Source: Stentor coeruleus (Eukaryota; Ciliophora; Heterotrichea; Heterotrichida; Stentoridae). From it: a DNA stretch of 21,720 bases. Below are positions 1 through 8,024 of the stretch, piece by piece. Both the position numbers and the translations under genes were made by a program. Within the stretch, counting starts at the first letter, position 1, and each line of letters starts with the position of its first letter. The notes under the pieces were generated by a model. The model ran no database searches, was not told where the DNA came from, and saw only the letters and a list, made by a program, of their open reading frames with translations. Where the stretch lies: NCBI GenBank assembly GCA_001970955.1, contig MPUH01001183.1, positions 1 to 21,720 of the forward strand, written 5' to 3'.

Positions 1-302
1 AATTGGATACACTATGAATAAAATCATCTACTTTTCATTGATAAAATAAATAAACTCTAAATGATTTTAAATGCGAAAAAATCATCAAAATCTATTTTAA
101 CTATAAATCGCAGCCATAGGCCAAATCAATCAAATAACATTATAATTTATAACCTATTATAAAATTCTCTACATTTCTCCAACTTCCAAAACCCTATTCA
201 TTTAGCCTAAATTCATAAACTCTATTTAATTTAACCTAAACTCACAAATTTTCCATGACTTAAACTCAATCCGAAAACTTTATCTTGATTCCTAATACAA
301 AA
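1..302. other. Intergenic 5' flank of the septin gene
   Basis: No open frame of note is seen on either strand. The plus strand is AT-rich with clear C over G excess, especially from about 165 to 280, as upstream of the other genes here. It probably holds the promoter and 5' untranslated leader of the septin gene. No TATA-like or other defined promoter element can be assigned with confidence. Confidence 0.6.
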
Positions 303-1394
303 ATGAGTTTCAATACCAAATCTTCTTATTTTCCAGCCAAACCCTTTCCAAAAAAGCATCTAGGCCACCGTACCTTCAGTGCAATAACACAAAAATTTCC
401 ATCAATAAAATCTCAGCATTCAACTCCAACATCTTCTCTACAAAAAAACAGGCAATTAGATTTAATAAACGAAGCTCTAATTCAACGTTTAAACAAACTT
501 ATCAATTATAACCTTTTATTCCTTGGCGATTCAAATATAGGTAAAACAAGTCTTGTGAATTCTATTCTAACACAACATTTCGGTATAATAAACATCAAAA
601 CTGATAAACCAAATCCAACAAGAACTTTTTTAGAATATACTGAATCAATTTATCATAACGATCTAGAACTAAAAATCAAACTTATAGATTCCCCTGGTTA
701 TGGATTTTTTACTACAAAAGACAAATGGCTTGAAAGCATTGTCCAGCTTATTATCAGCAAAGCTCTTGAATATAAAAAAAATAAAGCTTTGATTCCAAAA
801 AAACAATTAGAAGACCCTAGAATCCATGCTGCGTTTTTTATGGTTGAAGGACCAAGGTGTAAAGAAAATGATTTGTTTCTTATGCATCATCTTCAAAAGT
901 ACATCAGTATTATCCCTATAATAGCTAAAGCAGATTCTTATTCTTCTAATGAATTAATACAAGTTAAAGGGAATTTTATATGCCAATGTGCTGAAGCTGG
1001 TATTGAGTTTTATGATATCGCTAAAGATATTGGAGATGATAATAAAGTATTGAGTTCTGAAAATTTAGGGCCTATTCCTCCTTTTGCTGTGATATCAGCT
1101 GGACATCCTACTGAAATTGATGGTAAAATTATTTATTTGAGAAATTATTCTTGGGGACATTGCGATATTTATGATAAATCATGTTCTGATTTTAAAATGT
1201 TTTGCCAGATACTTTTTGGAAAACTCGTTGTTCCGATTGTAGAAACAGCTAAAGGGTTAAATAGAAGTATTGCTAAAAATGCTATGAGTAGAGAAAAGAA
1301 AGCGAAAATACAAGAGAATTTGAATAAACAGGCTGAAAAAATTAGAAAATTATCGAAATTTGTAGCGTATTTAGTATTAAGTTGGTATAAATAA
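303..1394 (+). CDS. Septin-family GTPase
   Basis: A 363-residue septin: septins are GTPases that assemble into filaments on membranes and the cell cortex. Visible motifs are the P-loop GDSNIGKTS (75-83), the G3-like DSPGYG (129-134), the G4 motif AKAD (208-211) typical of septins, and the septin unique element (about 277-306, with YLRNYSWG). The start is the first ATG at 303; the frame is open a few codons upstream, but only from a TTG. The 70-residue N-terminal tail is basic and rich in Ser, Thr, Phe and Pro. The C-terminus (about 325-350) is charged and helical, without a long coiled coil, and ends in a hydrophobic FVAYLVLSWYK stretch. Known in the family: Tetrahymena septins are reported on mitochondria; whether that holds here is unknown. 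Subgroup cannot be assigned by eye. The family call is very secure. Confidence 0.93.
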   Translation: MSFNTKSSYFPAKPFPKKHLGHRTFSAITQKFPSIKSQHSTPTSSLQKNRQLDLINEALIQRLNKLINYNLLFLGDSNIGKTSLVNSILTQHFGIINIKTDKPNPTRTFLEYTESIYHNDLELKIKLIDSPGYGFFTTKDKWLESIVQLIISKALEYKKNKALIPKKQLEDPRIHAAFFMVEGPRCKENDLFLMHHLQKYISIIPIIAKADSYSSNELIQVKGNFICQCAEAGIEFYDIAKDIGDDNKVLSSENLGPIPPFAVISAGHPTEIDGKIIYLRNYSWGHCDIYDKSCSDFKMFCQILFGKLVVPIVETAKGLNRSIAKNAMSREKKAKIQENLNKQAEKIRKLSKFVAYLVLSWYK

Positions 1395-2058
1395 GAATAG
1401 ATTTGCTTTGCTGATTATAATATCAGATTGGTTTATAGAAAGTTTAAAAAAATATATAAGTTTTATTAGAAAATGATGGCAAATTTATCCTTGCCTTTTA
1501 TTTGAAATATCGTAAATTTATATGAAATCCATACTTACAATCAAATACTTCTCTTAAAGAATATACTAAAAAAAAATATACTATTTTAACAAGAAAAATA
1601 TTCCTACAGCAATAAAACATAATCAAATATGCTAATAAAAATCTAATGCTAATAATCACATCATATTTCCAAACAAACAAAAAATCTAATTTTTCAATCC
1701 AACAATGAGATATGAAAAACAATCTTCCTAAATCCCATGAAAAATTTTCTGTAAAATGATCTGTATAAAGCCCATCCTCCACCATATTAAAAAAGATCAA
1801 ATTGCAAACTCAGGTTAGTGTTATGACTTTTCAAAGCACAGTACATGTTTGCTATATAAACAGAATAACGTTTGCATTCTGACATCTTTTATTACTACAT
1901 TTTCAGTAAAATTTTAATAAAAAGATAATGTCAAGTTCTTGTAATGATAGGGCCAAAAGATCAGTATTTTATATAAATTATTGAAAAAATACCTTATAAT
2001 TACTATGAAAGAGAATAAATAGAATCTTTTTAAATGAAAAGTTCAGAGAAATCTTTAA
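1395..2058. other. Intergenic region, no confident gene
   Basis: AT-rich DNA after the septin stop. Apart from one doubtful minus-strand ORF at 1498-1800, nothing codes convincingly. No RNA gene, terminator hairpin or repeat was recognised. Confidence 0.5.
1498..1800 (-). CDS. Doubtful hypothetical membrane protein ORF (100 aa)
   Basis: An ATG-to-stop frame of 100 codons in otherwise non-coding DNA. The product would be rich in Phe, Tyr, Trp and Cys, with two adjoining hydrophobic stretches near residues 49-60 and 67-82 that could be membrane helices. No domain is recognised. For: 100 open codons is long by chance in DNA this AT-rich. Against: the composition is what random T-rich sequence gives, and there is no supporting neighbour or homologue in view. 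It may be a chance ORF. Confidence 0.2.
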   Translation of the reverse strand: MIFFNMVEDGLYTDHFTENFSWDLGRLFFISHCWIEKLDFLFVWKYDVIISIRFLLAYLIMFYCCRNIFLVKIVYFFLVYSLREVFDCKYGFHINLRYFK

Positions 2059-2292
2059 ATAACTGTGGAATTAGTGGATATAAGCAAACTGTCACGATCC
2101 TTTAGTAAATTTGATAAAGCTTCACCTCGTCGCAAGTTAAAACCAAATATACTAAAAAGAAAAATCTCACCTAATACAGATAGAAGCTTGAATACAGATA
2201 CTATTAAGACACCTAATATCATAGAAAATAATAAGATTAAGAAAAATAGATATATTTTACCTTTTATTAATCAATCTGTGTATGAATTTTAA
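2059..2292 (+). pseudogene. Coding-like fragment without an ATG
   Basis: The frame is open for about 77 codons from a TAA at 2056 to the TAA at 2290-2292. It reads as a basic, Lys/Ser/Asn/Pro-rich protein tail (for example SPRRKLKPNILKRK). It has no ATG at all; the only early candidate is a GTG at 2065, which is not a credible eukaryotic start. I looked for a 15- or 16-base GT-AG intron that would join it to the ATG at 2034 (frame off by one) or to the ATG at 2005, and found none. It may be a gene remnant, a terminal exon with an unusual intron, or chance. No family recognised. Confidence 0.3.
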
Positions 2293-2558
2293 AAGAAATT
2301 AATATTGTTACATGTGAGGAGTATAAAATATCTTACCAAATGCTACAATCAACAGCAAATCACAAATCGCAAAGCTTAAAAAACTAATTTTAAGATAAAA
2401 CCCAACAGTATCTATATTCAATATCTCATCCCCCCATACAAAACACAAACATTTTTCACACAATTTCCTGCTAAATCCTATAAACCCTTCTTTTACTCCT
2501 CACAATCCTAATCTTCATATTCTAATTTAAATAAAAAAATCTCATATCTCCAATAAAT

Positions 2559-3314
2559 ATGAAAAAAGGAGGAAAACTTGGAAGACTCGAACTCCTCAGC
2601 TGGATCAACGAAATGACTGAATCTGACTATCCTCGAATTGAAGCTCTAAGTGATGGTATCGCATATTGTCAACTAATAGACATGCTTCACCCAAAAACCA
2701 TAACATTAATCAAACTGAACTGTAATTTCTAATCAGTCTACCCTCGTAGCGAAGATGATAATTATAAAAACCTCAAAGTTCTTGAAGATGCTATGATAAA
2801 GCTTAGGTCCAAAAGAACTATTGATACAGCCAAGCTGTCAAGAAGTAAATTTCCTGATAATATGGACTTCCTTCAATGGCTTTATCAATATTGGCTTCAA
2901 AACAAAGATTCTGTTGAAGAAAGGTACCCAGCTTATGCTAGGAGGATTGAAGCTTATAAAAAGCAAAAGAAAATCCCTAATGATAAAACAAATTTCGAAA
3001 TCCATATGAGCTCTCATTTAATACCAAATGATCCAGATTTTGATGTTTCTGAAAGACTATCTCCAGATCTTAATCAACAAAGAAAAAATCAGCTTAAGGA
3101 CCTTGTGCTTTCTTTAGAACAAGAGTTAACGAATCAGGTTTCTAATTATAAACTACTTCAAGAAGATATACAGCAAGTGGAAGAAGAGAGAAATTTTTAT
3201 TTTCAGAAACTTAGGCAGATTGAGATTGTGTGTGGAGAATCGGAAGACCCTGTTTGTGCACAGCTTATTGATATTATTTCTGCAACACCAGATGAGTTCC
3301 TTAAAGCAAACTAA
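2559..3314 (+). CDS. EB1-family microtubule plus-end binding protein (2 exons)
   Basis: EB1/MAPRE proteins track growing microtubule ends and recruit partners. Two exons (2559-2721 and 2737-3314) join to 246 codons. Exon 1 holds the front of the calponin-homology domain (LLSWINEM, GIAYCQLIDMLHP); exon 2 completes it (SKFPDNMDFLQW). After a linker comes the dimerising coiled coil and the EB1 C-terminal motif EERNFYFQKLRQIE (about 204-217). The ATG at 2559 is chosen because exon 1 is open from it and its translation matches the start of the EB1 CH domain. Without splicing the protein would stop after 57 residues; an internal ATG at 2793 would lack half of the CH domain. The C-terminus ends DEFLKAN, with no EEY/EEF tail of the kind that binds CAP-Gly proteins in animal EB1. 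It converges on the ankyrin gene at 3558-4322. Family certain; splicing inferred from homology and frame. Confidence 0.93.
2722..2736 (+). other. 15-nt spliceosomal intron in the EB1 gene
   Basis: The sequence is gtaatttctaatcag: GT at the start, AG at the end, an internal CTAAT like a branch site. It interrupts a codon after its first base (t|tc, Phe55) and carries an in-frame TAA at 2730-2732. Removing it gives continuous EB1 homology through the CH domain. A length of exactly 15 bases is the modal intron length known for Stentor. Confidence 0.93.
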
Positions 3315-3557
3315 TAATGGGTAAAAAAAATATTTAATTTTTTGGATAAAAATCATTATGATTAAGTTGGGTTTTAGAGTTTAATATTAGATTGTAGTTT
3401 TTTTATATAGATTATAATATTTATTTTACATGATATTTATTATATTTAAGTTTGAATGATAAATCTTAGGGTTTATCTCAAACATTTTAAAAGAGTTTAT
3501 TTAATTATCATAATCACGAGTGCTTTGGCTCTAATTCTGAATTTGTTTTCCATTCTA

Positions 3558-4322
3558 TTATTGTTTTATAGTATTTTGATGACTTTTCCTTTTAATTCCA
3601 TTTATTAGAAGTACTATTTCATTATGTCCTTTGTCTAAGGCAATCTGTTCTGGTATCCTTCCCATTATATCAACAGCATATATGCTAGCTTTATTTGAAA
3701 TTAAGAATTGGACAATATCTTTATGACCTCGTTTGCAGGCCCAGTGAAGAGCGGTTTGGTTGGTTGAATCTGAGGATTTTACAAGGTCTGGGGTATCAAT
3801 AAGCATTTGGATCACATTGTTTATATTACCAGATTTGACTTCTTTTAAAAAATGCTCAGATTTTGGGTGAAAAAAATTATTTCGTTCGGATTTCTGAAGA
3901 GTTTCTAAGTTGTTTATCAAATTTTTTCTTGAACTTTTAACCATAAAACTTTTCAATTGATTCTGTATATCAACAGCTTTGGCTATAATTTTATTGTAAT
4001 TAATAATCTTATTCACTGATTTTATATCATCTTCTGTAGACTTTCCTCTTAGATCAAAACTTTTAGGTGTAGTTGATAGTTGTACATAGTGTCTGGTATT
4101 TGGAATAAACGTAATTTCTGGTATACTATTTTCTGTTATATCTGATTGATCATCTAATGATTTTTTCTTTTTAAGGATGTTTTTGTATATACTTGTCTTA
4201 AGAGCTTTTAAATTTGTTCCGTGAGTACTTTTAAACTTGAGAATTTTTTTAATTGGTGATGATTTTATTTGCGAAGTTTTTAGTACTGAGAGTGATTTAG
4301 AATTCTTTATTTGGTAGCTCAT
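3558..4322 (-). CDS. Ankyrin-repeat protein
   Basis: A 254-residue protein starting at the ATG complementary to 4320-4322 and ending at TAA. Residues 1-150 are basic, rich in Ser, Lys and Asn, and probably disordered. From about 156 it has ankyrin repeats: a first repeat (156-185), a clear central one with TALHWACKRGH (190-200) and DIVQFLISN (202-210), and a third (about 218-242) with degenerate start GRIPEQIA and GHNEIVLLI. Ankyrin repeats bind other proteins; no catalytic domain is present, so it is probably an adaptor. The partner is unknown. The downstream gap to EB1 is 243 bases and the genes converge, so they are not co-transcribed. Domain call secure, function open. Confidence 0.85.
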   Translation of the reverse strand: MSYQIKNSKSLSVLKTSQIKSSPIKKILKFKSTHGTNLKALKTSIYKNILKKKKSLDDQSDITENSIPEITFIPNTRHYVQLSTTPKSFDLRGKSTEDDIKSVNKIINYNKIIAKAVDIQNQLKSFMVKSSRKNLINNLETLQKSERNNFFHPKSEHFLKEVKSGNINNVIQMLIDTPDLVKSSDSTNQTALHWACKRGHKDIVQFLISNKASIYAVDIMGRIPEQIALDKGHNEIVLLINGIKRKSHQNTIKQ

Positions 4323-4549
4323 TTTGCTTTTATTTAATTTTTAATGGAGATACTAAAAGTTGTATAGGATTTTTGAGATGATTTGGGTTCTTAAAATATG
4401 TGAGAATTATGAAAATGCTTTATAGTAAAAAGTGATTCTTGAAATTTTTCTGGACATCAGTTTCTTTTATCAAAGATTTAGGTAGTAAATTTAATTAAAA
4501 TTAAAAGACTACCAATTTTTATTTTCCAGAAAATCTTGGTGGCACTCTC

Positions 4550-4614
4550 CCCTAACTAATAATAAACAAAACATTGAGGAAATATTTTTTTTTGTACTAA
4601 ACCCTAACTAATAA
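4550..4614. repeat. Pair of 13-nt direct repeats containing ccctaac
   Basis: The sequence ccctaactaataa occurs at 4550-4562 and again at 4602-4614, 52 bases apart. CCCTAAC resembles one ciliate telomere unit, but there is no tandem array, so this is not a telomere. It could be a shared binding site in the divergent promoter region or chance. Confidence 0.6.
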
Positions 4615-4617
4615 AAT

Positions 4618-5013
4618 ATGAAAAGTTTAATTAGAAAATAGGTAAAAATACTAGAGTTGATGAAATAATTTAAAGTGAAGGTTGCTGAATATTATTTTAA
4701 GCATGAAGAAAAAAGGAATAAAGCCTTAGAAAAGTTGCTGGAAATTTTAATGTAAAGTTTATACTGTAATCTTGAACTTGGATAAAAAAATAGATAAATT
4801 TTACGCTAATTTTAAATGTAACGAAAGATGGTTAGAAGATTTCATTAGAAAAATCGATTGCCATACTTAAAAGATAATTTATCAACCTATTAGACGAATA
4901 GGCTAAGCTAGTTAGAAAATATCTTGATATATTTTATAGTTATACCCTATATAATATTGGGGAAGATTAAGATAACCGCTTTTTTTACTAGGTTGAAAGC
5001 TTAGAGGAATTGA
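4618..5013 (+). pseudogene. Possible gene remnant broken by many stops
   Basis: Starting at ATG 4618, the frame has no TGA for 131 codons but is cut by well over ten TAA/TAG stops. It contains protein-like runs such as EYYFKHEEKRNKALEKLLEI. A second frame, from an ATG at about 4703, holds another protein-like run around 4784-4865 (FYANFKCNERWLEDFIRK) ended by TAA. Neither is a gene under the standard code used by every neighbour. It may be a decayed gene with frameshifts, or simply AT-rich DNA that looks helical when translated. No family recognised. Confidence 0.25.
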
Positions 5014-5235
5014 TCATTTTGAAATTAATAAAATAAATTATAAAATTATGTGGATATGCTGTTTAAATAATCTGTTCAACCTTTAAACATTCTTTATTTC
5101 ACAACTGCTTTAGTTATAATTTTCTCTATATAAAATCATTGAAGATTCAATTTCCTCATATTATTTTAAAATAATTATTAATATCATAAGACTAATTAAG
5201 GTCTTAATTTCAAATGATTACTAATAATAAACAAA

Positions 5236-6972
5236 ATGAATCTGTTTATGGAAGGGGTAAAAAACATAATAGATCGGGTAAATTGTTGCAAAACAAACCA
5301 TAGAACTGTAAGCCATCATAATTTAGTGACTGAAGAGTATGAAGAAACAAAACAGAAATCGTTAGAGCAGGCTGAAGCTGATAGTCTAACAAAGGAACCA
5401 AACGACCAGAAAGAAATAATCCCTATCGTTAAAAAAACCCCAAAACTTAAAAGTCTATGGGCTGAAGATAAACTTGCATATAAACTTTGGGACGCATGTG
5501 AAAAAAACAGCCTTACAAAAGTTAAAAATTTGTTAAGTGAACATATAAATGCATTTGAGCTTAATGCACAAAGTCCAGATGGGAGCACAATTTTGCATCG
5601 AGCAGTCAAGCATCATTTCATAAAACTCATCGACTTACTCCTTGAATATACCCCATTTATCAACATAAACTGTATTGACATATACAAAAGGACTCCTTTA
5701 CACATCGCATGCATTGAAAGTGATTTTAATATCGTTAAGCTCCTAATAGAAAAAGGAGCTCTAATCAATACTACAGATAAAGATAATAATACAGCTGTTC
5801 ATCATGCGATTATGGCAGAAAATCCTCAGATCATTGAATACTTAGTATTAATGTGCCCAGATCTTGGAATAAAAAATTCTAAAGGTCAGACAGCTATTGA
5901 CTTACTAAAACTAAAAAACATCACAATCAATTCAAATCCTTCAGAAATTTTCACAATAAGCGATTATGACGAATTAGAAGTTAATATTTCGATCCCTGAT
6001 GGGGTTGTAAGACCAGACCGTCCGGTAACCTTAAGGGATTTTGAGCCTGTTCAAATAATAGGACGGGGGAGTTTTGGTGAGGTTTTTTTAGTGAAAATGA
6101 AGTTCACAGGGAGTCTATACGCAATGAAAGTTCTCAAAAAAGAGAAGATCTTCGCTCAAAACTTAGTCAGATACGTTATGACAGAAAGAAATGTTCTAAG
6201 CTATATAAACCACCCATTTATTGTAAGGCTGAGATATGCATTCCAAGATGCAGACAAAGTGTTTTTAGTCCTAGACTATTGCCAAGGAGGTAATCTAACC
6301 TCATGTATTAGTCGTTATCAGCGTCTTCCTGAAGATATCGCCCGTATTTACAGCTGTGAAATCGTCTTAGCTATATCAGAATTACATCGTAGAGGGATTA
6401 TATACAGAGACTTAAAACCTGATAATGTTATACTTGATTCTGATGGTCATGCACTTCTTGCAGATTTCGGTCTTTCTAAAGAAGGTATTCTCGACAATGT
6501 CTCAGCAACATCTTTTTGTGGGTCAATAGCTTATCTAGCCCCAGAAATGATCAGCAGACAAGGCCATGGAAAAGCTGTGGACTGGTACTTATTCGGGGTG
6601 ATTTTATATGAAATGCTCACAGGTAAGCCTCCTTATTATAACAGTGATAGGAAAATTTTACTCCAAAACATAGAAAGCGCTAAACTTAAAATACCCCCAA
6701 GGCTAAGTGAAGAAGCGAAAGATCTACTAAAAAACTTACTTAAAAGGGACCAGCATAAAAGGTTAGGAAGTATTAATGATGCTGATGAAGTTAAACAACA
6801 TCCATTTTTTACTGGAATCAATTGGGTTGATGTATATAATAGAAAGCTCAAACCTCCTATACCTCCACCTTCACTTATAAGAACTGGATGTATGACTGGG
6901 TATAAACTAGGTAATGATGATCATACTAATGCTGAGACAAAGCTTAATGGTTGGACTTTTGTGTCTGAATAG
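5236..6972 (+). CDS. Ankyrin-repeat AGC-family protein kinase
   Basis: A 578-residue Ser/Thr kinase with N-terminal ankyrin repeats. Residues 1-80 are charged and unassigned. Ankyrin repeats run from about 82 to 225 (GSTILHRAVKHH, KRTPLHIACIESD, NNTAVHHAIMAEN). The kinase domain spans about 269-525: glycine loop GRGSFGEV (276-283), Lys298, catalytic YRDLKPDN (390-397), DFG (410-412), APE (435-437). YRD in place of HRD and the whole layout are AGC-type, nearest to the S6K/AKT/SGK group. A C-terminal tail follows, ending LNGWTFVSE, which fits an AGC hydrophobic motif with a phosphorylatable Thr574. The activation loop reads TSFCGSIAY, so Ser426 is the likely activating site in place of Thr, and the usual TPEY is missing. 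DWYLFG replaces the usual DWWSLG. Ankyrin repeats probably select partners or localisation. It converges on a PKA-like gene 98 bases away. Confidence 0.92.
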   Translation: MNLFMEGVKNIIDRVNCCKTNHRTVSHHNLVTEEYEETKQKSLEQAEADSLTKEPNDQKEIIPIVKKTPKLKSLWAEDKLAYKLWDACEKNSLTKVKNLLSEHINAFELNAQSPDGSTILHRAVKHHFIKLIDLLLEYTPFININCIDIYKRTPLHIACIESDFNIVKLLIEKGALINTTDKDNNTAVHHAIMAENPQIIEYLVLMCPDLGIKNSKGQTAIDLLKLKNITINSNPSEIFTISDYDELEVNISIPDGVVRPDRPVTLRDFEPVQIIGRGSFGEVFLVKMKFTGSLYAMKVLKKEKIFAQNLVRYVMTERNVLSYINHPFIVRLRYAFQDADKVFLVLDYCQGGNLTSCISRYQRLPEDIARIYSCEIVLAISELHRRGIIYRDLKPDNVILDSDGHALLADFGLSKEGILDNVSATSFCGSIAYLAPEMISRQGHGKAVDWYLFGVILYEMLTGKPPYYNSDRKILLQNIESAKLKIPPRLSEEAKDLLKNLLKRDQHKRLGSINDADEVKQHPFFTGINWVDVYNRKLKPPIPPPSLIRTGCMTGYKLGNDDHTNAETKLNGWTFVSE

Positions 6973-7070
6973 GGAGTTTTTTAATGGAATTTATGTGGAG
7001 TTAATATAAAAGTTTTTTTGAAATCAATTAGGAAGTATGGCATAGGTTTTAAATAAGGGTTTTAGTTATA

Positions 7071-8024
7071 CTACCAATTGCCAAATGGGTCTTCTTGTTG
7101 GTTTATTGTTTCAGGCTCAGAATTTGAGTTTGGGTATCTGTAAAAGTTGGAAGTGTCTCCTTGGAAACGCACAGGAGGGATGTAAGGCATTTGGATTGCT
7201 TCGAATATGAGAAGTTCCCATTCTAAACCTCGGAACCAACGGTGTTTTTTTATATCCTCAACACCTCTTTTCATGTTCCCATATCGCTTACTTAGATCTA
7301 AAACAAGAAGATGCTTTATAAGAGACTTGGAAACTTTGTCAAAGCCCCGAGGAAATTTTATGCGGCAGTTTAGAATGTTTTCATAAATCTTCATTGGGTC
7401 TTGGTCGTGAAATGGATCAACACCAGTTAGCATCTCATAAATAATCACTCCTAAACTCCACCAATCTACCGCACTTCCATATCCATTTTTCAATATAACT
7501 TCAGGTGCAGTGTATTCAGGAGTACCACAAAATGTATACGTCCTATCAGGGACAATTTTAGCCAAGCCAAAATCAGTCAGTTTTAAATAACCGTTGTGCT
7601 TAATAAGTATATTCTCAGGCTTGAGATCTCTAAATATAATACTTTTATTATGCAAATACTCAATCATCATAGTAATCTGAGCTGAATAAAGCATAGACTG
7701 CATATTAGGTAAAATCTTACAAACACGTATATGAGTAAATAAATCCCCACCAGGTACAAACTCCATAGCCAGATAAAGATTATATATATCTTGACTATAC
7801 CCAAGTAATTTTACAATAAATGGGTGTTGTAGTTCTTTTAATAACATAAACTCTGAATGTACATGGTCAACTTGTTTGGTTTTTATAATATGGGCTTTTT
7901 TTAATATTTTTAGAGCGAAATATGCAGTGTTATTTTTAGGCCTTGCTATGCTTACTTTCCCATATCCCCCTTTACCTATTGTGTGATATATTTCAATGTC
8001 ATCTAAATTAAACTTTTGAATCAT
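7071..8024 (-). CDS. PKA-like AGC protein kinase catalytic subunit
   Basis: A 317-residue Ser/Thr kinase with almost no N-terminal extension. Motifs in order: glycine loop GKGGYGKV (17-24), Lys39 (FALK), helix-C Glu58, FRDLKPEN (131-138), DFG (151-153), the activation loop TFCGTPEY with Thr164 as the PDK1-type phosphosite, APE (173-175), DWWSLG (187-192). The C-terminal tail ends PFGNW, resembling the terminal FxxF of PKA but with Trp as the last residue. Overall it resembles the cAMP-dependent protein kinase catalytic subunit, though PKG or another AGC member is possible; no cyclic-nucleotide domain is fused. If PKA, a separate regulatory subunit would control it, and it would act in the cytoplasm or cilia. 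Start: first ATG, just before the kinase fold. Stop TAG at 7071-7073. All catalytic residues are intact. Confidence 0.92.
   Translation of the reverse strand: MIQKFNLDDIEIYHTIGKGGYGKVSIARPKNNTAYFALKILKKAHIIKTKQVDHVHSEFMLLKELQHPFIVKLLGYSQDIYNLYLAMEFVPGGDLFTHIRVCKILPNMQSMLYSAQITMMIEYLHNKSIIFRDLKPENILIKHNGYLKLTDFGLAKIVPDRTYTFCGTPEYTAPEVILKNGYGSAVDWWSLGVIIYEMLTGVDPFHDQDPMKIYENILNCRIKFPRGFDKVSKSLIKHLLVLDLSKRYGNMKRGVEDIKKHRWFRGLEWELLIFEAIQMPYIPPVRFQGDTSNFYRYPNSNSEPETINQQEDPFGNW

Larger units (their letters stand above)
4323..5235. other. Intergenic region between divergent ankyrin and kinase genes
   Basis: About 0.9 kb between divergent genes, so it should contain both promoters. From 4323 to about 4450 the plus strand is C-poor and G-containing, and from about 5080 to 5235 it is G-poor; both mean a G-depleted sense strand before the respective ATG. 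The middle holds a short direct repeat (4550-4614) and a coding-like stretch broken by stops (4618-5013). No RNA gene is recognised. Confidence 0.6.

Noticed and set aside
1367..1381. A 15-base GT-AG match near the end of the septin gene
   Set aside because: Removal keeps the frame and would delete YLVLS, so it cannot be excluded, but it lacks the GTAA start and branch-like CTAAT of the EB1 intron.
2793..3314. EB1 as an intronless gene starting at 2793
   Set aside because: That start cuts the CH domain in half; the missing half lies in frame upstream across the 15-base intron.
4550..4614. Telomere or internal telomere array
   Set aside because: Only two isolated CCCTAAC units 52 bases apart, no tandem array.
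5257..5272. A 16-base GT-AG match at the start of the ankyrin-AGC kinase
   Set aside because: Splicing it would bring an immediate stop; the unspliced frame is continuous from the ATG.
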